From Closterium sp. NIES-65 (taxonomy: Eukaryota; Streptophyta; Zygnematophyceae; Desmidiales; Closteriaceae): a DNA stretch of 64,000 bases. Position numbers and translations under genes: made by a program. The stretch spans positions 124,001 to 188,000 of the forward strand of contig CANXME010002425.1 of NCBI GenBank assembly GCA_948144175.1, read 5' to 3'. Below the pieces are notes generated by a model. The model was not told the DNA's origin, made no database searches, and was given only the letters and a program-made list of their open reading frames with translations. How positions within the stretch are numbered: position 1 is the stretch's first letter; each line of letters starts with the position of its first letter. Positions 52,869-62,607 of the stretch are shown piece after piece.

Positions 52869-54947
52869 CTAGAGTTCCACCAGTGGCTCCAAAACAGCAA
52901 AGCAGTCCCCTAGGTGTAGCTCATGCCCAATACCCCCTACCGGAGGGTTCTCAGCTGCTGCAGCCTCACCCAGTTTCATAAGCAAGCCCACTGACTGCGC
53001 CCTCTGAAGGGCAACCGACCACCGCTGCCTGAACTGATGCAGAAACTTGGCGGCATGATAGGAGTTAGAGTCGGCGTTGAAGTGGCGCCGAGCCGCGGTG
53101 TCTGCCAGCAGTTTGAGGAAGACGGGGACCTCTGCACATGGGCAACCGTAGGTCTCCACTGCCAGTGGAAAGAAGCCGACTGTCTCAGGCCTGTTTGCAT
53201 AGTGCTGGGTTTTCTTATCTGCCTGTTCCCTAGCTGCCCATCCCCTCCCTTTCCGTGCCTGTGGGTCCCTGGTACTGATGGGGTCTGTCACGGTCACGTC
53301 GCACACCCAGACCGCCCCACTGCTCCTATCCGACATGGTGAAGTCGGCTGTTTGTTCCTCGACAGGGCAGTGGGCAGCCGACTCCCTGTGGACGATAAAC
53401 CCCGCATCCTGTGCCATACTAATGCAGGCATCTCGGAGCTCGTTGTGGGTGTTGATGCGCTGCCTTCCAGTGCCGCAGCGTAGGAGGTGATTCGGGAGGC
53501 GGGGGTCTAGGATTTCGGTGTGATCAGAGCAATCACAGTTTTTCGGGGTGGAGAAGGGCAGCCCGAGCCTGAATCTGACGGCATTTGCGAAGTGTACCGG
53601 GCCTAGGCGTCTGGTTGCTTCTATAGGGATGGCTGTCAGCCAGTCCCCTGTGCCATAGCCGGTTAGGGAGAACATCCGCTGCGTATGGCCTGCTAGCGGA
53701 TTCAGTTCCATGTCCTTCGTTGCCTGTACTTGCACGGCGTAGCGGCTACCGTGAACCTGTAGGGCAAGGGCGTGCTGTAGTTTGACATCTGTCCACTTAA
53801 GTCGTTCCCGTTCCAGTAGCTCTCGCGCATCCGAAGGCAGGGCGGACTCGCACTCTGTGAGCCAGGAGCGAAGCGGTGTGTTTTCATCCGTGGGCCGTAG
53901 CATATGGCAGCGCGCGTGGGAGAGGGCGGTGTCCGGATCTAGCGCGAGCGTAGAGAAAAGCAGAGCCGCCTGTGTGAAGCTTGCGACGAAACCGTACACT
54001 CCCTCAACGAGGGGGTCAGTAACACCTATTCCCCCTAGAGAGGGGGGCAAGGAGGCCTGCGCCCAGACGCGTGCCTGTTCCGCTCTACCCGCCGGCACAT
54101 GAATGCTGCACGAGGTAAGGAGTGCCAGGAGGAGGTCACGACCCCACTCCGTCCAAGTGTCTCGTGAAACGAGGTTGAGAGGAGTTGTTCGAGTTAGATA
54201 GGACACGCGCCGAGAGATGCAGCGTGTGATCAGCAGCGAGGCCACCTGAGGATCTGCCCGCTCAATGAGGTGTAAGGGTTTCGCCAGGTCCTTCAGCTGG
54301 CCCGCTAAGAAAGAAGCTGCGCCGTTGGCCGCCCCCAGAAAGCTCCCAAGCAAGCGGATGCCGTCTGTGCAGAACGGCACCCCTGGAGGTAACCCAGCAG
54401 AGTCGCACGCAGTGGCGCTCCATGCCGTGCATTTCTGCGGGTTGTGCTTCAGGCCTAGTGATTCCAGTTTGGAGGTGAAGTGGTTGAACGCGGCTACAGT
54501 GGCACTTCGTGCACCCACGAATGTCACGTCGTCAGCATAGGCCAAGCAAAGCACCCCTGGGTGAGCTGCTGCAGTGTCACGAAGTGTAGGGTGTATTCCC
54601 GCCGCAAACAGGAGCGGGCCGAGTGGGTCGCCCTGGCGAACGCCACGTTCGCTGCGTAGGGGTCCGCTCGCGAAGGTCGAGTCCATGTAGAGTCGCGACG
54701 GGTTACCGTAGGTCAGTCGAACCAGTGGGAGTAGTGGCGATAGAGTTGGCTCCTGTAATGCCGCTGCGATGGATTGTCGCGAAATGCTGTTGAAAGCATT
54801 CGCAATGTCGGTCTGTAGTACCAGGCTGTTTGGGTGGCAGTCCACGTACGTTCGGGCGGCGTGAATTATCGCTTCCGCCCCACCAGGCACCGCCACTCCG
54901 AACTGTAGGGGTAGGAAGAAGTCACGTGCAGCCTCCCCCATGACCAA
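52869..54947 (-). CDS. LINE reverse transcriptase and C-terminal REL domain
   Basis: An open frame of 692 aa, starting inside the RT domain. RT motifs: FGVAVPGGAEAI, LQTDIANAFNSISR (first Asp), RGVRQGDPLGPLLFA, YADDVTFVG (catalytic Asp pair), LKHNPQKC. A long helical thumb region follows. The C-terminal part has CDC...NHLLRC...RINTHNELRD (zinc-knuckle-like CCHC) and then a PD-(D/E)XK-like patch (VWVCDVTVTDPIS ... AAREQADKKTQHY). This is the layout of LINE groups that use a restriction-like endonuclease instead of APE. The frame is open to its stop. The preceding RT blocks lie in the other ORF, in a different frame. Confidence 0.82.
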   Translation of the reverse strand: MVMGEAARDFFLPLQFGVAVPGGAEAIIHAARTYVDCHPNSLVLQTDIANAFNSISRQSIAAALQEPTLSPLLPLVRLTYGNPSRLYMDSTFASGPLRSERGVRQGDPLGPLLFAAGIHPTLRDTAAAHPGVLCLAYADDVTFVGARSATVAAFNHFTSKLESLGLKHNPQKCTAWSATACDSAGLPPGVPFCTDGIRLLGSFLGAANGAASFLAGQLKDLAKPLHLIERADPQVASLLITRCISRRVSYLTRTTPLNLVSRDTWTEWGRDLLLALLTSCSIHVPAGRAEQARVWAQASLPPSLGGIGVTDPLVEGVYGFVASFTQAALLFSTLALDPDTALSHARCHMLRPTDENTPLRSWLTECESALPSDARELLERERLKWTDVKLQHALALQVHGSRYAVQVQATKDMELNPLAGHTQRMFSLTGYGTGDWLTAIPIEATRRLGPVHFANAVRFRLGLPFSTPKNCDCSDHTEILDPRLPNHLLRCGTGRQRINTHNELRDACISMAQDAGFIVHRESAAHCPVEEQTADFTMSDRSSGAVWVCDVTVTDPISTRDPQARKGRGWAAREQADKKTQHYANRPETVGFFPLAVETYGCPCAEVPVFLKLLADTAARRHFNADSNSYHAAKFLHQFRQRWSVALQRAQSVGLLMKLGEAAAAENPPVGGIGHELHLGDCFAVLEPLVEL

Positions 54948-54973
54948 CAGCGCAGCTTTGGCAGCCAGCCGAG

Positions 54974-57640
54974 TCAGGCATTCTCCGATAGCGATTGGTC
55001 GGCCACCCCCCCCCCAGGTTTGGCCAGGGCGATGAGTCTGGACGCAGTAAGCAGGTCCGCAACCGAAGCTGGGAGGTTGCCCCCCAGAATTGTATTCACG
55101 AGGGCGTGCAGATGGGTGCTGACGGATGCATTGGTTATTGCCGCGTCGCGCAGGTGCTCAAATGTTGTGCCAGACGGTCCGGCACCAACACCATTCTCGC
55201 ATCTCCCAAGGAGCTTCGCAAATTCTGCGTGGGAAATGCACAGGGGCTTAGCATCGGCTGACTGCCAGGTCAGCTGGTCGTCTCCCGCCGGTGGATGTTT
55301 TTGTCGCAGCTCGTCTAGAATTTCTGGGCTCGGTGTACAGACGGGTGTTGACTCGAGCGTCAACACGGCTCGACGCAGACTGCCACGTTTCGCCAACCCC
55401 TCGGCTCTGCTCAGGACACCTGTCACATCGGGTTGGTGACGTGGGGGCGGAGGGGCGTTGACCGCGTTTATCGCCTCCTGGTAGAGCTGTGACCACTCGC
55501 CTCGCTGGAATGCCCGAAGACGGGCCTTGATTTGTGGCCAATTTGGGTGCTTTGGCGAAGCCTGGCGAAGGGTCAGACGCGGGAGGAAGAGAAGCAGCGT
55601 CCAACCCGCTTCGGAGTCAGGGTTTCGCGAAAGGTGAAGTAGCGGGGTCAGGAGTGTCAGCGAGAATAACTGGCACAGGTTAGGCGGTAATCGTCTTGAC
55701 AGCAGCGGTTGGCGACTATCGCAGAGGGCGGAGATGTCCCAGTTCGCTATGTCGGCGAATTTATCCCCCATCTCCGCTAGCTCCACTGGCGAAAAATAGC
55801 GCGGGCGCTGCGGGGCCAATCCTGACACTGGGTGGAGGGAAGCGTTTCGATGTCTGCGTGCGCGACTCGGTGGCGTTGACTGCTGCCGAGTTGGATTCTC
55901 ATCCGTCCGATCGGCATCCAATGGCCCTGCACGCCTTTCTGTTCCCACTGTGGGTAAATTGGCTGTCTCAGGTCTTCTCCTCCCTGTCCCTACTCTCGTT
56001 GCCTCCGCTCCGTCTCTTTCTTCCTCGTTTTCGCTGTCTGGCTCCACTCCCGTAGTATAAGAGGGGTCATTTCTGTCCCCTTCTGTATTAGCCGCTACCA
56101 AAGCAATTAAAGCCCGACGTCCCGCAGCCTGAAACCCATTCTCAGGCCCTCCGCCAGTTCCGCTAACCGTCTGCCTCCTTTCTTCCCGTGCTGCACTACC
56201 TCGTGATGGTGATTGCTGGAGCTCCCGAGCCGTCGCCAGAGCGCGCTGCCGCCTGGTCGGCAGTGGTCGCCAAGCCTCAGTCTGAGGCCGGAAAGGCGAC
56301 CACGGCGAAGAAGCCCCCGGTGGCTCCGGCTCCGAAGCCCTCGACAACATCCGCTGAAAAGCCTCCTCACCCCGAACCCGAGGCTCCCCTTGCCGCAGCT
56401 GCCGCTCAGTCTGTGGCTCTTGCTGCTGCTGGGAAATCCGCTCCGTCCACGCCAACTGCTCCCCAGGCTTCGCCCGATGGCCCGTCAGGGTCTGCCGCCG
56501 CGCTCCCGGCTCCTGCACCCGTTGGGCCCCCCGCTTCGGGCCCCAAGCCGCAGACTTCTGTGCCTGCCTCGTCCCCGCAGCCGACGTCCGCCACCACTGG
56601 CGGCCCGACGCAATTGATTGTGTCCCCTGCATTGGACCCGTCTGCTCCCGTTGCGCCTCCCGTGGCTCAGCCGACGCAACCAACGTCGCAGTCACGTCCT
56701 CCCTCGCCGGACCGTCGCCTATCTCGCCCTCATTCTCCAGCGCCCCAACAGGATCGGGCGTCCTCCCGGCGCCGGCGGAATTCTCCCCGGCGCAATCAGC
56801 AATCGGGTCAGTGGCAAGCTCGCCGTGGCGGTCGCGGCGGCTGGTGGGGTTCTCGTGGTCGCAATGGGGGAGGGTCGTATGATCCGCCCGTGAGGATGGC
56901 GGATCTGCAACGTGCGGTAACGACCGCGATGCGTGAAGAGAGGGCTGCTCAGACACAAGGCAGCTCGCACGTTGCCGTCGCCCATGCCGCCCAGCGTCAA
57001 GCGGCGCCTCATGAGGTTCCGCCCCCTGCTGCACTCGTCCACTCCCGTGTTCCGGCCTCATCGCTTCCCGCTGCTGCTGCGACTGCTCCCGTTCCAGGGT
57101 CGCGGTTGCATCTGCCGCCAGTCCCGCCCGTGGCGGGAGTAGAATTTGTGGCTGTGGGAGGCGGAGCGGTGACGGCAGTTGGCCCGGCTTCTCCTGCCGT
57201 AGTGGAGCCGTTCCAGTTCCTTGCGCAGGCGCTGCAACCCCCTCAGGCCCGGGTTCCGGAGGCGACCCTCGGCCAGCTCTTCCGTCTCGCAGAGAGCTTT
57301 CACGCTCTGCTCTTGATACAGGTTCTTGCTCACTCGTCCCTCCCCGCGACCCCCCCTGAGTTGTTCCTGGATCGTCACCGCGACTCTTGTCTGGACGCCG
57401 CCGATCAGCTTGCAGGGCTGCTGGCGCCCGTGCTGGCTGCGCCCGCCGAGGGAGGCGTTGCGGCGGCGGGGCCGCTTGATGAGGCTGTGCGCGGCTTGCG
57501 GCGCCATTTGCGTGCTGGGTCTGGAGCCGCTGCGATCGGCGCAAGCACGCTTGTGGTCCGGGAGCTGTGGCGCTCCCTGACGGGCGTTCTTCACGCCCTT
57601 GGAGCTCACCGCATGTAGGCGCGGACTCCGGCTCTGCCAT
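54974..57640 (-). CDS. LINE N-terminal ORF (Arg/Gln/Pro-rich) with RT lead
   Basis: An open frame of 888 aa. The first two thirds are highly charged, rich in Arg, Gln, Pro and Glu, with no zinc finger or APE endonuclease I can see. The last third is the RT lead of these LINEs: LSRAEGLAKRGSLRRAV, ELRQKHP, FAKLLGRCENGVGAGPSG, then LIALAKPGGG. At that GGG the genome has a run of G residues, and the frame leaves the RT frame, which resumes at once in the next ORF. This is a slip in a homopolymer: a true frameshift, a sequencing error, or (less likely) programmed shifting. Confidence 0.75.
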   Translation of the reverse strand: MAEPESAPTCGELQGREERPSGSATAPGPQACLRRSQRLQTQHANGAASRAQPHQAAPPPQRLPRRAQPARAPAALQADRRRPDKSRGDDPGTTQGGSRGGTSEQEPVSRAERESSLRDGRAGRGSPPEPGPEGVAAPAQGTGTAPLRQEKPGQLPSPLRLPQPQILLPPRAGLAADATATLEREQSQQQREAMRPEHGSGRVQQGAEPHEAPLDAGRHGRRQRASCLVSEQPSLHASRSLPHVADPPSSRADHTTLPHCDHENPTSRRDRHGELATDPIADCAGENSAGAGRTPDPVGALENEGEIGDGPAREDVTATLVASAEPREAQREQTGPMQGTQSIASGRQWWRTSAAGTRQAQKSAAWGPKRGAQRVQEPGARRQTLTGHRAKPGEQLAWTERISQQQQEPQTERQLRQGEPRVRGEEAFQRMLSRASEPEPPGASSPWSPFRPQTEAWRPLPTRRQRALATARELQQSPSRGSAAREERRQTVSGTGGGPENGFQAAGRRALIALVAANTEGDRNDPSYTTGVEPDSENEEERDGAEATRVGTGRRRPETANLPTVGTERRAGPLDADRTDENPTRQQSTPPSRARRHRNASLHPVSGLAPQRPRYFSPVELAEMGDKFADIANWDISALCDSRQPLLSRRLPPNLCQLFSLTLLTPLLHLSRNPDSEAGWTLLLFLPRLTLRQASPKHPNWPQIKARLRAFQRGEWSQLYQEAINAVNAPPPPRHQPDVTGVLSRAEGLAKRGSLRRAVLTLESTPVCTPSPEILDELRQKHPPAGDDQLTWQSADAKPLCISHAEFAKLLGRCENGVGAGPSGTTFEHLRDAAITNASVSTHLHALVNTILGGNLPASVADLLTASRLIALAKPGGGVADQSLSENA

Positions 57641-58779
57641 TAGTGGTTTGCGCGGCTAGGCCGCTGTAGGGCTTGCCATCCTTGTATGCCTCTTGTTAGT
57701 AACTCTGTGTGTTGTGTGCTTGTCGTTCCCCCACGCGCGGCCGAAGGCCGCGCTGTCGAGCGTCGGCCGCCGAAGGCGGCCGGCGCGAGCCGCTCGGTTA
57801 GGAGAAACAACTGAGAAGAAAACCGAACAATGAAGAGAACTAGCTGCAGAGGAGCACTATATACTAGGCTGAAGAGTGCTGGAGAGGCTAAGGGCTAGCT
57901 CCTAGGGCCTCTCTCTCTCTCTCTCCTCTCTCTCTCGCTCGGTTAGGAGAAACAACTGAGAAGAAAACCGAACAATATGGTCATCCACGTCCCGAAGATT
58001 ATCTCTCGTGACCATGCAGATGGAGCAAGGCCGGTAGGAGCTACATGACATGGTGCACGAGACCTTGTTAGACTCGGGATGGTCGTTCACGACTGAGTAC
58101 AACAGCGGGATGGCCACGTACTCAAACCCGTTGCTGTCCTCAACCTTCAAGCCCCCTCTGCGCGACCAAACATGGAGGCATGCCATGATGGTGGTTTTCG
58201 GTGAGGAAATCAGATTGAGAGCATGGAAGCAATGTTGCAAGGGGTTGTACGTTACGAAAACGAGACGAGTGGGAAACGGATAAGTGGATACTAACAATGC
58301 ACGCCGAGTGGGGCAGCAATTAAAATATGCGCTCCATATAACTGATCACGCAATACATGGCGGGGAGATTTCACAAGCGTATGATGCACAAAGCTATGAC
58401 ATGTGCGCATGCTTGTAGGTGATGAGTTTAAAGGAGCAGCGTACCCGCGGAGCTTGGAAAGGCGTTTCAGAGGCTGTAGCATGTATTCCGCCGCCAGTTG
58501 GAAGACCCTAATCTTCTCCTCTAGTTTCAGGTCGGAGGGGATGTTAGGGAAGAGCCCCACAAGCTCGGTGCCGCCGTCCAACCAACGCGCCCATTCCGGT
58601 GTGTTACCGAACGCCAGTACGAAAGGGTGAGCTGATTGTCTGCCATTGTTGGACAAGTTCGTTTGATCCGAATAGAGAATGATCGCCAGGACGATTGCAC
58701 CGACTTTACGGACGCGGTCCTGTCAGGTGTGAGAGGATAGAGAATGGTTAGGTGAACTCGGGCGAAGGGGAAAGTGCAC

Positions 58780-59520
58780 GGGCACAAAAAAGGGAGCACA
58801 GGGCGGGGATCAAAGTGAAAGCCAAGGGTTACAAAACGATCAAAGGGAGGCGAGCAAAGGGCGATGGGCAGAATACACGAGATTATCGACAGATACCAAC
58901 ACTCATGAGCTCATGATGGCAAAAGGCGGAGATTAGGGAGATTCTGGTCGAGAATAGAGAGGAAAGGGCGGGAGAGCAGAGAGCAAAGGGCGGGAGAGCA
59001 GAGAGCAAAGGGCGGGAGAGCAGAGAGGAAAGGGTGGGTGATCGGAGAGCAAAGGGCGGGAGAGCAGAGAGCAAAGGGCAAGAGAGCAGCTTCGCAAAGG
59101 GCGGGAGAGCAGAGAGCAAAGGGAGGGAGAGCAGAGAGCAAAGGGCGGGAGAGCAGAGAGCAAAGGGCGAGAGAGCAGCTTCGCAAAGGGCGGGAGAGCA
59201 GAGAGCAAAGGTCAGGAGATCAGGGAGCAAAAAGCAGGAGATCGGATAGAGACGGGCGCAGATTTGATAGCAAAGAATGGAGATCATCGAGCAAAGGGTC
59301 GTAATCAGCAAGCAAAGGGCGGGAGATCAGTGAACAAGGGCGGAGATTATAGAGCAAAGAGACAAAACAAGTGAGCAGAGGGCGGGGATTAGAGAGCAAA
59401 TGGACGAAATCAGCGAACAGGGGGCGGAGATTGGAGAGCATAGGGACAACATCAGCTAGCAGATGGCGGAGATCAGTGAACAAGTGTCGGTGATCTGAGT
59501 GATAAAGAGAGGAAAGTACG
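58780..59520. repeat. Purine-rich degenerate tandem repeats
   Basis: Units of about 18-30 bases built on GAGCAAAGGGCGGGAGAGCA lie in an intron of the Plavaka-like gene. They are pyrimidine-rich on the gene's own strand, the opposite bias to the introns near 51-52.7 kb. Confidence 0.85.
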
Positions 59521-60482
59521 GTGTTTGGCGACGAACAACGAGCACTAGGCGACGAAGACCAATGGCAAAGGACATCGTGCTTTGGATGCTCACTAACCCA
59601 AGCCTTTAGCATCCAGTCCGTGTTGCCGGGAGTGCTGTAGCGTCTTTCACCCTCCACCTTCCATTCCTTCGGCTCGATGATGAATCCGCGTACTGCGGAC
59701 ATCTTCTTGAACATCGCCTGTGCCAACTGCAAAGCGGGATGGGCATTGTTTTATTGGTGCATAGTGGACGCAGCCATTCAATGAGTTGTTGACTAACACC
59801 TGTGAGTGATAAGGGGCACTGCAGAAACAACTTGGTCCGTGTTGCGCAGGTAGTAACGCATACAAAGAACGTTCAATCGCGTGAGACGCACCACGTTAAT
59901 ATCGCGAAATCTGAAGGTGAGGTATCCCTCTTCATGATCCACCTTTATTTCTGCCACTTGCCAAGACTGCTCCGGTCCCAACTCGAAGCTGCTTTCGTAC
60001 TTCTTAAGGTCTCTGTAGGTCGTCCAGCCATGTAACTGTTCTATATCAAGGTTTGGAATTTGGAACAGGTCTATAAGGTCAGTTATAGCCCCGTTCGTAA
60101 GGCCGTGCTTCCGTGACAATATGCAAATCTCGGCCTTCAAGTCAATCGGTTCTTCTTCAGCAGCAGGTTCCACCACAACAGAGCCTCCGTAGGGCGCCTC
60201 CACGATCTACCTCACTTGTTCGCTCGGTTCTGATGGCGTTACAACTCTGTACGCGTTTTCGGTCAGTGGCAGCTGCAAGTACGGACGAGGAAGCGGTGCA
60301 AGGTTCAAAATGGCGCCAGAATTCGAAGCGCCACCTAGCCTTTTGTGCTTCGGACTCGACTGCTTGAGAACCAGCTTACGCTTCTGCTTGAGCTTGCAAG
60401 TTTCGTCGCAATTGACTTGGTGGCTCCTAAGGGTCTGATAGCAGAAGGCAACATAACCACAGCCGCACACCTGGCCTTTCAT

Positions 60483-61528
60483 TGTTACGACTCAATAGCA
60501 CATAATAGTGGGCAGCATAGCCACTCATGAAAAAAAGCCCAGAGCAACTTAGTACTCTATGATTACCCATCGTTGAGTTCTGGATCTGATGGGTTGGCGG
60601 GAAAGGCATTTGATGTCGCGCATTACTCAGGTTGTCTAGGGCGTGCATAGAGGCGTCTCACCACCAGTGACCTAGGATAGGCGGATTAGCACTGAACCGA
60701 TATATCTAATCTAATATGGTGACCATACCATTCTTCACGCCTTGAATCTCAAAGTTGGAATATCATTTGATTGCCAGGGTTGACGCCCTTGTACCCTAAG
60801 CGACGGCTGCATCGATGATTGGTTGGCCAAACTTCCACCAACACTTTTACTAATTGATTCTGACAGCTCCCTGTGTTTCAACCAATCACGCTGCGTCGCG
60901 CAAGCAGTGTGCCAGGCAGACAACGCGGAACCCTAAACAACCAGCGGAGATCATTCTGTCCTAGCTATCTGACCGTAGATTACCAGCACTGTTCATTTCA
61001 TACACGGGACAACCACTGTTACGCCAAGAACATGGGGGCGTGAACGTGTGAACACTGAGGAGAGGACCCTATGCGCGCCATAACCTCGCTGTACATGCCC
61101 CTTGCACTGTGCAGGTAGAAGGGCACATTCATGAGTTGCCAACAAGGTACCGGTGAAAGCCTGACGCGTGGAATTGCTAGCCCCAAAAAGTTGTTCCACC
61201 TCGTCAGCGAGGTGTTTTGATTGGCCAACCTGTCGGTAAAGGGGGCTGTATTTGCAAAGTCAGCAGGTTGGGAATCAGACTGACCATTGCCAATGAGCCC
61301 CGACAAGTGGGGGCCCTCTGGCGACTCTCGATTGTTCTCGCTCATGCGATTGCGAAATTTGTTTGGACCAGGCAGGCTCGGGACCCTATGGTGAAAATTG
61401 ACGACATGTGTAACAACATCCGCAGCAACTCGTGACTCATAGTATCGTGACCCAGATTCCAAATTGGTGCTCGTGTCCCATAATATCCCCAAGTGCCGCA
61501 CGCAAGTTTAAGTCGTAAATGTTCAGCC
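60483..61528. other. Gap between divergent transposase and Ulp1-like gene
   Basis: About 1 kb with no coding motif I can support. It may hold divergent promoters for the transposase (minus) and the Ulp1-like gene (plus). A 160-codon minus frame (61019-61501) shows nothing recognisable. Confidence 0.4.
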
Positions 61529-62607
61529 ATGGCTCCTCCTAATTTAGATGGTAAAATCGCCTTTCATCCAATTTTCATGCCCTTTCCCTACGGCGGAGGC
61601 TGGCTTGACATAAGCGTGGAACACGCCAACACGCTACGACCTGGTGAATGGGTCAGCGGAATCGTAATCGATTGGCTCGGTGTGTGAGTATCATAGTTAG
61701 GTAATCATTAGACCGATTTGTCATGGTTCTCTCATGCGTTTCATTTGGCGTAATTATGCGCATGCGCAGGATGGTGCAGTACGAACACGGTCGCAACCGC
61801 AACAAATGGCTTTACAGTGGATCATATTTCTGGGACTACGCTAAGAAGAACACCTCGAGGCGTAAAAATGCCTATACTTTCGGATTGGGTATTTTCGATT
61901 ACACATATCTACTCGTTCCGATAAACAACGAGTGAGTACTCGTCGCATCTAGCAGTTGCACCATATGTAATTCAGTAGTATAACGTTGGAGTTACTGATG
62001 GTAGATCTCATGTATGCCTTAGGAGTCACTGGAGCCTGATCGTGATCGAGATCATCCCGAGACCCGATGACCCGATTCCCATGAACTGCATGCTCTGGCA
62101 CGCTGACTCGTACGGTACCCATGCCGGTGTCGACGCCCCGTTGCGCAGGTACTCTCTCTTAAATGGCAGTCTGCTATTGTCTCGTACAAAAGGTCGGGGT
62201 GACGAGATTATTGAAACAATGACTCCCGATGTGCAGGTAATTACGAAACGAGGTGATAAGATGCTGTGCATGGATCATTGATTCGGACGCAGATGCATGG
62301 GCTGCGAGCATCCCGCTACGGCAGGTCAAGGTGTGCGCTATTGCCTTGTTTGTACGAGCTTCGAAACAATCGCATCTATCTTTTTAGCGTCGCGATTTCC
62401 ATACCGAAACCGCAATCCCGTACGGGGCCTTACCACGCCATCATTGACCCTATGTTTTTCCAGATTCCAAAGCAGGCCAATGAGAACGACTGTGGTGTGT
62501 TTACGATGCGTGTGATGCACACGTTGGTTGAGGATGGTTTCCACAAACTACCGGCCTATGAGCTTGTGGGGACGCCACTCAATTGGCGCCGTCAGTACCG
62601 TCGCTGA
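61529..62607 (+). CDS. Ulp1-like cysteine peptidase, family C48 (4 exons)
   Basis: Exons I infer: 61529-61683, 61770-61931, 62023-62236, 62464-62607. They total 675 nt (224 aa), phases all closing. It starts with MAPPNLDGKIAF; LRPGEWVSGIVIDWLG is the usual opening of the Ulp1 fold. The catalytic set is complete: His108 in SHWSLIVIE, Asp134 in LWHADS, Gln181 in IPKQANENDCGVF, and Cys187. C48 enzymes cleave SUMO or similar conjugates. This is a bare catalytic domain, shorter than host ULPs with regulatory N-termini, and such domains are often carried by transposons. It lies head-to-head with the Plavaka-like gene, so it may be cargo rather than a host gene. No exon echoes are seen in its short introns. 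Confidence 0.82.

Larger units (their letters stand above)
52795..57976 (-). mobile_element. Non-LTR retrotransposon (LINE) with REL-type endonuclease
   Basis: A minus-strand LINE inserted in the Plavaka-like transposase gene. Its coding part runs from 57640 to 52869. The 5' region shows a 41-bp direct repeat, starting CGCTCGGTTAGGAG on the plus strand, at 57791-57831 and 57936-57976. It looks like part of a tandem 5' monomer of 145 bases. Two strong hairpins (GCGGCCGAAGGCCGC and GCCGCCGAAGGCGGC) lie at about 57737-57780, upstream of the first ORF. I could not fix a target duplication. Confidence 0.78.
49091..60482 (-). pseudogene. Plavaka/CACTA-like DNA transposase gene, split by a LINE
   Basis: Spliced minus-strand gene, decayed. 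Reading from 60482: a Cys/His patch VCGCGYVAFCYQTLRSHQVN; RDLKKYESSFELGPEQSW (about 59.8-60.2 kb, in frame after a TAG at 60204-60206); PKEWKVEGERRYS (59.6-59.73); GAIVLAIILYSDQTNLSNNG, then PFVLAFGNTPEWARW (58.45-58.72); YVAIPLLYSVVND...RPCSICMVTRDNL (57.97-58.2). The LINE follows. Then SASEHRAMMQVLPLIIDLP (51.49-51.75, with an in-frame TGA); VHLVSHLPPTIRARG and NRYEQSHKTTVK (50.6-50.9); SWYGRCLMLFHYV with a final stop near 49091. The order ILYSDxTxLS, PCxICxVxRDxL, SAxExR, KxHxxSH, YExxHK matches Plavaka-type transposases. The catalytic work would be cut-and-paste DNA transposition in the nucleus. Element ends not found. Confidence 0.7.

Noticed and set aside
56188-57618. 476-codon plus-strand frame, Ala/Pro-rich
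   Set aside because: It is the mirror of the LINE N-terminal ORF, in GC-rich DNA with few stops. It has no start context or domain of its own.
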